This document shows, in pieces, positions 16,854 through 21,338 of a DNA stretch of 21,785 nt (the first letter of the stretch is position 1; every line of letters begins with the position of its first letter). The stretch is taken from positions 1 through 21,785 of the forward strand of contig CAZIFW010000037.1 in the NCBI GenBank assembly GCA_964538275.1, written 5' to 3'. This DNA is from CANIGN01 sp964538275. GTDB taxonomy: Bacteria; Bdellovibrionota; UBA2428. The position numbers were made by a program, and so were the translations under genes. The notes beneath the pieces were generated by a model that saw nothing but the letters and a program-made list of their open reading frames with translations, did not search any database and was not told where the DNA came from.

Positions 16854-16875
16854 AGTTTTCCCTGACTTATTCACA
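16854..16875 (+). promoter_or_regulatory. Composite DnaA-box element filling the dnaN-recF gap
   Basis: AGTTTTCC (16854-16861), spacer CTGAC, then TTATTCACA (16867-16875). Octamer and spacer are identical to the best origin unit (18254-18275), and the whole 22 bp differs from it at one base. It begins directly next to the dnaN stop codon (16876-16878) and covers the region where the recF ribosome binding site would be expected. Confidence 0.6.
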
Positions 16876-18015
16876 TTACAAACGCATAGGCATGATAACG
16901 ATAGTTAAGCCTTCGTCACCCGGAGCTTTTAAAAGAGCGGGTTGTAGGGCTTCACCTGTGTGAACAATCAATTTATCATCCGTAAAGTTTGTTAGTGCTT
17001 CTGAGAAAAAGCGTACGTTGAATCCTGCTTTAACAGCAGACCCTGTAAAATCTCCAGATATTTCGTCTGTCGCTTCACCAAGCTCTGGGTTTTGAGTGGA
17101 TAACTCTAAGTGATCTTTTTGAAAGCCAAAAGCTACTACACGTGAACGATCAGATACCAAAAGAGACATTCTCTTAAGGGCTGAGCTTAAATCACTTTTT
17201 CGGCAGAAGAATTTATTAGGGAGTTCTCCAGGAAGAACTCTTCTGTAATCAGGGTATTCTGCATCGAGTGGGCGAATCCAAATTTTGAAACGACCCATAT
17301 TTACTCGAATTAAGTTTTCATCACTTGTGAGTTCAAACTCTTCTTCGCTTGTAGATTCTAAAAGCTTACGTAATTCAACAGCACCTTTGCGAGGAATAAT
17401 CATTCCTTTAGTGAGTTTTACATTTCCTAATTTTTCCACAGGAGTTTCCATAAGAGCTAAACGGTGTCCGTCTGTTGCTACAGCTCTTAGAAAAGTTTTC
17501 CCTGGGTTATTCACATCGTCTGCTACAGTCTCAATGTGAATCCCTGTGAGTGCATAACGATACTCTTCATGACAGATACAATGTTCTGTCTTTTGTAAAA
17601 GTTTTAAAAATTCTTGTACTTTTAATCTTCCAGTTGAAAGTTGTCCCTTCGGTGAAGTTTTAAAATGTGGAAAATCATCTGCTGATAATCCCATCAATCT
17701 AAACAAACTTTTTCCACTTTTGATTTCTGCTCTATTGTTTTCCAATCCTCTAATTTTTATTTCATTAGATTGTGATTCTTTAACAATGTCATAAAGGTTA
17801 CGAGCAGGGAGTGCGATTCGACCTGATTCAGTTACTTTACAAGGTACCGATGCGCTAACAAAAATTTCTAAATCTGTAGCACTGATCTGTAGTTGATCCT
17901 CTTTCACATCAATCAACGCGTGATTGAGTGATGGCATTGTGTTTCGCTTTTCCACAACACTTAGAGTTTTTTCGAGACCTTCTAAAAAGAGACTTCTATC
18001 TATTGAGAATTCCAT
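16876..18015 (-). CDS. dnaN: DNA polymerase III subunit beta (sliding clamp)
   Basis: The ring-shaped processivity clamp of DNA polymerase III. The 379 residues begin MEFSIDRSLFLEGLEK and carry the three clamp domains with family motifs: NTMPSLNHALI (25-35), FRLMGLSADDFP (105-116), TDGHRLAL (181-188), PRKGAVELRKLL, DAEYPDYRRVLP, and the C-terminal IMPMRL that lines the protein-binding pocket. Compared with the E. coli clamp there are about eight extra residues (around VNNPGKTF, 168-175) in the loop just before AVATDGHR, and this stretch encodes a composite DnaA-box element. The ribosome binding site AAGGTGGGG is clear. dnaN is separated from dnaA by the origin region and two small genes. Confidence 0.98.
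   Translation of the reverse strand: MEFSIDRSLFLEGLEKTLSVVEKRNTMPSLNHALIDVKEDQLQISATDLEIFVSASVPCKVTESGRIALPARNLYDIVKESQSNEIKIRGLENNRAEIKSGKSLFRLMGLSADDFPHFKTSPKGQLSTGRLKVQEFLKLLQKTEHCICHEEYRYALTGIHIETVADDVNNPGKTFLRAVATDGHRLALMETPVEKLGNVKLTKGMIIPRKGAVELRKLLESTSEEEFELTSDENLIRVNMGRFKIWIRPLDAEYPDYRRVLPGELPNKFFCRKSDLSSALKRMSLLVSDRSRVVAFGFQKDHLELSTQNPELGEATDEISGDFTGSAVKAGFNVRFFSEALTNFTDDKLIVHTGEALQPALLKAPGDEGLTIVIMPMRL
17494..17515 (+). promoter_or_regulatory. Composite DnaA-box element inside dnaN
   Basis: AGTTTTCC (17494-17501), spacer CTGGG, then TTATTCACA (17507-17515). It matches the origin unit at 19 of 22 bases, with an identical octamer and spacing. On the minus strand it encodes VNNPGKTF of the clamp, within an apparent loop insertion. 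Confidence 0.5.
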
Positions 18016-18174
18016 TTTCGTTACCCCACCTTAATTGCATTCTTTTACAATGAATAGTCCAAGTTTTCCTGCCCTTCTTCTATTTCTAATTAATAAAGTT
18101 GTAGTAGAAGATCTATGTATGTATGAATAGTATGGCGTAACTCAGTTAAGTGATTGATTTTAAAGGCTAAAGTA
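18016..18174. other. AT-rich segment between dnaN and the DnaA-box array (candidate unwinding region and dnaN leader)
   Basis: This non-coding stretch next to the box array is AT-rich, especially 18076-18130. It holds TAGTAGAAG (18102-18110), which resembles a short run of DnaA-trio triplets (5'-TAG/AAG), and a lone AGTTTTCCTGCC (18062-18073) identical to the first 12 bases of one origin unit but without a DnaA box after it. The dnaN ribosome binding site is at about 18024-18032. No convincing promoter was found. Assignment as the duplex-unwinding element is inference. Confidence 0.4.
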
Positions 18175-18330
18175 GGTGGATAACTCTGTGGATAACGCAG
18201 GGAAAACAAATGGATAACATGCTATCCAATAGTTTTCCCGTACTTATGCACAGAGTTTTCCCTGACTTATCCACAAGTTTTCCATTATCGCAGTTATCCA
18301 CAAATGCATGTGGATAAAGGCAGGAAAACT
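18175..18330. other. Probable chromosomal replication origin (oriC) with a DnaA-box cluster
   Basis: Within 156 bp there are four perfect DnaA boxes TTATCCACA (18187-18195 minus, 18267-18275 plus, 18294-18302 plus, 18309-18317 minus) and one TTATGCACA (18244-18252 plus). One GGTGGATAA (18175-18183, minus, 8 of 9 positions) and one weak TGGATAA (18211-18217) are also present. The cluster lies between dnaN and a divergent small gene, inside the longest non-coding region of the window and among dnaA, dnaN, gyrB and gyrA. AT-rich DNA flanks it on both sides (18016-18174, 18331-18350). Density, position and neighbours make this the natural oriC; activity is not shown by sequence alone. Confidence 0.85.
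18187..18330. repeat. Array of composite units: AGTTTTCC, fixed gap, DnaA box
   Basis: Five units share the order AGTTTTCC (or TGTTTTCC), gap, DnaA box. Unit 1 is 18187-18208 on minus, gap CTGCG. Unit 2 is 18231-18252 on plus, gap CGTAC, box TTATGCACA. Unit 3 is 18254-18275 on plus, gap CTGAC. Unit 4 is 18276-18302 on plus with a 10-bp gap. Unit 5 is 18309-18330 on minus, gap TGCCT. Units 2, 3 and 4 are head-to-tail with 1 and 0 bases between them; units 1 and 5 flank them in the opposite orientation. With a 5-bp gap the TTTTCC and TTATCC cores are 11 bp apart, on the same face of the helix. Confidence 0.8.
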
Positions 18331-18354
18331 CCGTTTTTTAATTGATAAAGGGAC

Positions 18355-18360
18355 TATACT
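18355..18360 (+). promoter_or_regulatory. Likely -10 box for the small gene at 18366
   Basis: TATACT (5 of 6 to TATAAT) ends 6 bases before the ATG. With usual -10 to start distances, transcription would begin at or next to the A of the ATG, giving a leaderless mRNA. The -35 region (around 18332-18337, T-rich) is a poor match. An AAAGGGA at 18347-18353 is too far upstream to be a good ribosome binding site. Confidence 0.4.
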
Positions 18361-18365
18361 GAATC

Positions 18366-18779
18366 ATGCAGAACGTAAACTTAAAGGAATCTATTGAGAG
18401 CTACAGCCTGCAAATTAAAAACTTAGGCGCTGCGCATAAAAAAGCCACGGAAGACATTCAATTTAAAGAAGATTATCTCAAACAGATCACAGAAGTTTTT
18501 AACAGTAGTACTCACATTTTAAGCCTTGTTTTGAAGTTTATGGGTTATTTGGACTTAGTGAATAAAAGCGCTCATGACCGTGGTTTAGAGGTAGGAGTTT
18601 TAAGATCAACCCGAAATTGGTCCACATTGATTGATATGCAAGAAAATTTGAACAAAGAAGCCCATGAAGAAGCTGCAGAGTTTTTTATGGATAATTATCT
18701 CCGCGTTGTGAAGCCAACTTTTATGGAGCTCGAAGAAAAAGCAAAAGAATATATTTTTCTTCAAAACAAGAAACGTTAA
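18366..18779 (+). CDS. Small helical protein of unknown function next to oriC
   Basis: A 137-residue protein of unknown family. It is rich in Glu, Lys and Leu and appears almost entirely alpha-helical; residues 1-45 and 110-137 have coiled-coil-like spacing, and the middle has a more hydrophobic segment (THILSLVLKFMGYLDLV, about 49-65). There is no signal peptide, membrane segment or known motif. It is the first gene on the right of the DnaA-box array and is read away from it, so its promoter region borders the origin. Its stop overlaps the stop of the convergent membrane-protein gene (TTAA, 18776-18779). Codon use looks like that of its neighbours. A role tied to the origin is only a positional guess. 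Confidence 0.75.
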   Translation: MQNVNLKESIESYSLQIKNLGAAHKKATEDIQFKEDYLKQITEVFNSSTHILSLVLKFMGYLDLVNKSAHDRGLEVGVLRSTRNWSTLIDMQENLNKEAHEEAAEFFMDNYLRVVKPTFMELEEKAKEYIFLQNKKR

Positions 18780-19168
18780 ACATTCTTTTTAGGTTCTATT
18801 TCATTCGCTGAATAAACTAAAAATGGAACTATAAAAATGGTTTGGAAAAACCAAACGATAGAATAAACATTTTTCATTTCGGGGGTTTTGGGTCCCATCC
18901 ATTCAAATCCCGTCATAAAAGCCAAGAGTCCCAAAACGGCATAGAAAGATTTCCTGTGAGTTGCGTTTTTAGTAAAAAATGAAAATGCAAAAGTTAAAAA
19001 GTAGGGAAACGTAGAAAATATTGCCAATAGCAAATTAGGGGAATCTAAATTAACAACGGCATAGTCATAACAAGCTCTATAAAAAACGACAGAGAGTGCA
19101 AAAAGAGAAAGTGCGGGAACTACCCAATAAGATAAAGCAAAATCTTTAAATTCATTCTTGTGGATCAT
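18776..19168 (-). CDS. Four-helix membrane protein of unknown function downstream of dnaA
   Basis: A 130-residue protein with four hydrophobic segments: about 10-34 (WVVPALSLFALSVVFY), 43-65 (LLLAIFSTFPYFLTFAFSFF), 73-91 (FYAVLGLLAFMTGFEWMG) and 101-122 (VYSIVWFFQTIFIVPFLVYSA). The loops are short and the tail is basic (PKKNV). The spacing of aromatic residues and the GFEWMGPK loop suggest a small integral membrane protein; no family is recognised. It is co-directional with dnaA, 65 bp after it, and could share its transcript. No clear ribosome binding site is seen before the ATG at 19168. Confidence 0.7.
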   Translation of the reverse strand: MIHKNEFKDFALSYWVVPALSLFALSVVFYRACYDYAVVNLDSPNLLLAIFSTFPYFLTFAFSFFTKNATHRKSFYAVLGLLAFMTGFEWMGPKTPEMKNVYSIVWFFQTIFIVPFLVYSANEIEPKKNV

Positions 19169-19209
19169 GTCGTAAATTTAGTTAAACGGCTTTTAACTTT
19201 TATGGGAAG

Positions 19210-19234
19210 AGGTCAAGCGTAGTTAAATTGACCT
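19210..19234 (-). terminator. Possible weak stem-loop just after dnaA
   Basis: AGGTCAA (19210-19216) and TTGACCT (19228-19234) form a perfect 7-bp inverted repeat with an 11-base loop beginning at the last base of the dnaA stop codon. No U-tract follows on the minus strand (TCTTCCC), so this is at best a weak or factor-dependent terminator, or an mRNA 3'-end stabiliser. Confidence 0.3.
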
Positions 19235-20400
19235 TAGAGAGTCTTGGTGAGCGTTTCTTCAATTTGCTGAAGCTGTGCTTTTAATACGGGATCTGTAAGA
19301 ATTGCGCGTTCTACGTAATCTTGCCCATGTAGAACGGTCGTGTGGTGGCGATTTCCCAAGTCTTCTGCAATTGAGGTACAACTTTGCTTGGAAAGTTCGC
19401 GGCCAAAATACATGACGATCTGGCGGGCTTTTGCAACGGGTGCTTTTCGAGAAGGACCACGAATTTCTGCTGATTTAACAGAGAAATAATGAGCTACTAC
19501 GGAGATGATTTCATCAAGAGTAATAACTTTTTGTCTCTCTCCAGCATAACCCTTGAGAATTTTTTTAACCAAAGGCGCAGATATTTCTTCATTATAAATG
19601 GCAGCGTGTGCCGCAAGCTTTGTAAGACAACCTTCAAGTTCTCGAATGTTAGCTTTTACATAGGTTGCAATCAGGTGCGCCACTTCATCTGAGAGATTAA
19701 TTTTATCTGTTTCTGCACGGGCTTTTAGAATAGCTACACGTGTTTCTAATTCTGGAGCATCAATATCTGCCACCATGCCCATTTCAAAGCGAGAAATGAT
19801 GCGATCATTTACGTCTTGAATTTCTTTTGGCATGCGGTCTGATGTAATAACAATTTGCTTGCCCGCATCGAAGAGAGCGTTAAAAATTCTAAAAAATTCG
19901 TCTTGAGTAGAAACGGAGCGAGACAAGAATTGAATGTCGTCCATTAATAAGACATCGCAATTTAATTGATAGCGCTCATGCAGTTCGTGACGTGTGTCGT
20001 GACGAATAGACTGAATAACTTCCTCAATAAATTTTTGAGTAGAGCGGTAACAAATTCTTGCAGCAGGATTGATTTCACTCAAAATCCTATAGCCGATAGC
20101 CTTTAAAAGGTGGGTTTTCCCCAATCCTGTTTTACCTACTATAAATAGAGGATTGTAAATTCCGGGGCGATTTGCTGTCGCAACAGCCGATGCGTGGGCG
20201 AATTGGTTACTTTTTCCAACGACGAAGGTATCAAAAGAATACTTTGGAGTAAGGGCTTCGCCAAATTGAGTGGTTACTACTTTTCCTGAGTACCGATTTG
20301 GGTCGTTCTGAGGGTTTTCTGTGGACTCTTGACCTGTTTGAGACCCTTGAGGCTGCTTCTCTAGATTATCAAAAGGAAAAATCTCTTGTTGTATGTCCAT
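19234..20400 (-). CDS. dnaA: Chromosomal replication initiator DnaA, lacking domain I
   Basis: DnaA binds origin boxes and melts oriC. The AAA+ domain III starts near residue 53 (KYSFDTFVVGKSN) with Walker A GKTGLGKT (89-96), Walker B LLMDDIQFL (151-159), sensor VITSDR (184-189) and Arg finger ISRFE (202-206). Domain IV ends with ARQIVMYFGREL and NRHHTTVLHG (350-359); the usual motif is RDHTTV, so the base-contacting Asp (E. coli Asp433) is His352. Only about 52 residues precede domain III, and they are polar and disordered-looking. There is no domain I with its conserved Trp/Pro/Asn-Phe pattern. The length is 388 residues from ATG 20400 (398 from TTG 20430) against about 450-470 usually. An in-frame stop at 20440-20442 and rpmH at 20456 leave no room for more. 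The tail begins MDIQQEIFPFD; QQEIF resembles a clamp-binding pentapeptide. Confidence 0.97.
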   Translation of the reverse strand: MDIQQEIFPFDNLEKQPQGSQTGQESTENPQNDPNRYSGKVVTTQFGEALTPKYSFDTFVVGKSNQFAHASAVATANRPGIYNPLFIVGKTGLGKTHLLKAIGYRILSEINPAARICYRSTQKFIEEVIQSIRHDTRHELHERYQLNCDVLLMDDIQFLSRSVSTQDEFFRIFNALFDAGKQIVITSDRMPKEIQDVNDRIISRFEMGMVADIDAPELETRVAILKARAETDKINLSDEVAHLIATYVKANIRELEGCLTKLAAHAAIYNEEISAPLVKKILKGYAGERQKVITLDEIISVVAHYFSVKSAEIRGPSRKAPVAKARQIVMYFGRELSKQSCTSIAEDLGNRHHTTVLHGQDYVERAILTDPVLKAQLQQIEETLTKTL

Positions 20401-20408
20401 CTCAATAG

Positions 20409-20432
20409 CTTTGAGTTGTGTACTTCTCAAAG
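20409..20432. promoter_or_regulatory. Inverted repeat in the dnaA/rpmH divergent start region
   Basis: CTTTGAG (20409-20415) and CTCAAAG (20426-20432) are perfect 7-bp arms with a 10-bp spacer, centred between the two possible dnaA starts and just before rpmH. It is the only symmetric element in the very short divergent junction, so it is a candidate operator for one or both genes. On the plus strand a loose promoter TTGAGT (20411-20416), 17 bp, TGTGAT overlaps it. This is weak evidence. Confidence 0.35.
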
Positions 20433-20455
20433 TTGTGATTTAAAGGCTTAGCTCT

Positions 20456-20620
20456 ATGAAGCGTACATATCAACCGAGCAAGAAAAAAAGAAAAAGAGTC
20501 CACGGCTTTTTGGAACGCATGGCTACACCAGGCGGAAGAAAAGTCCTAAGCAAAAGGCGTAGCAAAGGTCGCAAAAAAATTGCGGTCGCTGTGAGCACTA
20601 AAGCGGGAAAGAAGAAGTAA
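20456..20620 (+). CDS. rpmH: 50S ribosomal protein L34
   Basis: A 54-residue, strongly basic protein of the large ribosomal subunit. The sequence opens MKRTYQPSKKKRKRVHGF and continues RMATPGGRKVLSKRRSKGRK, the standard L34 pattern. Most L34 proteins end shortly after this point at 44-46 residues; here about ten extra residues (VAVSTKAGKKK) follow. A ribosome binding site AAAGG (20442-20446) lies 9 bases before the ATG. It is divergent from dnaA and followed by rnpA, the classic origin-flanking order. Confidence 0.97.
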   Translation: MKRTYQPSKKKRKRVHGFLERMATPGGRKVLSKRRSKGRKKIAVAVSTKAGKKK

Positions 20621-20631
20621 CTTGATTCTCA

Positions 20632-20673
20632 GATTCGGCAAGCACTGTCATTGACACTTGTCGTATCCGAATC
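20632..20673 (+). other. Structured hairpin between rpmH and rnpA
   Basis: GATTCGG (20632-20638) pairs with CCGAATC (20667-20673). Inside, CAAG (20639-20642) pairs with CTTG (20657-20660) and TGTC (20646-20649) with GACA (20653-20656) around a 3-base loop. This gives up to 15 base pairs with two bulges (CAC on the left, TCGTAT on the right). No U-tract follows, so it is not a typical terminator. It may be an RNA processing or translation-control structure for rnpA; that is inference. Confidence 0.45.
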
Positions 20674-20718
20674 CCGTGTTCTGCAACTCTTAGGTGCACT
20701 GCTCTTTATTTTAGAAGA

Positions 20719-21096
20719 ATGAAAAGAGAAACTACGGCGAGTCCGAAGACTCCTTTAAAAAAGGTAAATGCGAAAAAGAGACCTGAAAGGTTTCGCATTG
20801 TCAGTCGGGTTCAACCAGGTTCTCCTCTTTTTATCGCCACTCTTATTGAGTGGAAACAAAACTCCGAGCCACTGCTCGTTAGTGTCGCACGCGCTAGCGG
20901 GTCTTCTGTTTTAAGAAATCGATGGAAGCGACTCGTAAAAGAATGGTTCTACTCTGAGGGCCTGAACACTATTCCAGGGCAAAATATATGGATTCGATAC
21001 AATCGTACAAAAACTTTAAAAAAACCCCTTCTCTACAAAGATTGGGCTCCCATGCTTACAGCCGAAGCCTTAAAACTCAAAGCCGCCCGACAGTAA
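20719..21096 (+). CDS. rnpA: Ribonuclease P protein component
   Basis: The small basic protein that pairs with RNase P RNA to mature tRNA 5' ends. The 125 residues contain the family RNA-binding signature in SSVLRNRWKRLVKEWF (RNRWKR, 66-71) preceded by LLVSVARASG, which fits the central strand LxxSVxKKxG. Upstream is a divergent basic tail (PKTPLKKVNAKKRPERFRIV). The C-terminal part (about 90-125) is diverged. The call rests on the RNR motif and on the conserved place between rpmH and yidD. The ATG at 20719 has only a loose AGAAGA ahead of it. The last 36 codons are overlapped by yidD in another frame. Confidence 0.9.
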   Translation: MKRETTASPKTPLKKVNAKKRPERFRIVSRVQPGSPLFIATLIEWKQNSEPLLVSVARASGSSVLRNRWKRLVKEWFYSEGLNTIPGQNIWIRYNRTKTLKKPLLYKDWAPMLTAEALKLKAARQ

Positions 21097-21338
21097 CAGG
21101 GATATTATTTTTTATTTACCGTAAGTTATTAACGCCTCTATTACATGCTTTTGGGCTTTGTGGATGTCGTTTTGTACCTAGTTGCTCGCATTATGCTGAA
21201 CATTTGTTTAGAGAAGAGTGGAGCGTGAAGAATTTTTTCTTAGTCGTAGGCCGACTCCTTAGGTGCAACGGATGGACCACGCCCATTTTAACTTTTGACC
21301 CGCCTACGAACGATTACCTCCTAAAGAATAAAATATGA
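20988..21338 (+). CDS. yidD: Membrane protein insertion efficiency factor YidD
   Basis: YidD is a small protein at the inner face of the membrane that aids YidC-dependent insertion. The core reads FFIYRKLLTPLL (amphipathic, 41-52), then GCRFVPSCSHYAEHLF (59-74) and GRLLRCNGW (88-96), with the conserved Cys60, Cys66 and Cys93. The ATG at 20988 has AGGG about 9 bases upstream and makes a 116-residue protein with about 37 extra N-terminal residues. The only other usable start nearby is TTG 21042. Either way the gene overlaps rnpA extensively (109 or 55 bp). Its TGA overlaps the yidC ATG (ATGA). Confidence 0.93.
   Translation: MDSIQSYKNFKKTPSLQRLGSHAYSRSLKTQSRPTVTGILFFIYRKLLTPLLHAFGLCGCRFVPSCSHYAEHLFREEWSVKNFFLVVGRLLRCNGWTTPILTFDPPTNDYLLKNKI

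Noticed and set aside
18034..18062. Possible dnaN promoter TTGGAC, 17 bp, TGCAAT on the minus strand
   Set aside because: The implied transcription start would fall inside the dnaN ribosome binding site, and the -10 is poor.
18366..18779. The small gene next to oriC as a detached DnaA domain I
   Set aside because: It lacks the Trp/Pro/Asn-Phe pattern and alpha-beta character of domain I; it looks all-helical.
19210..19234. Strong dnaA intrinsic terminator
   Set aside because: The stem is perfect but short with an 11-base loop and no U-tract, so it is kept only as a weak feature.
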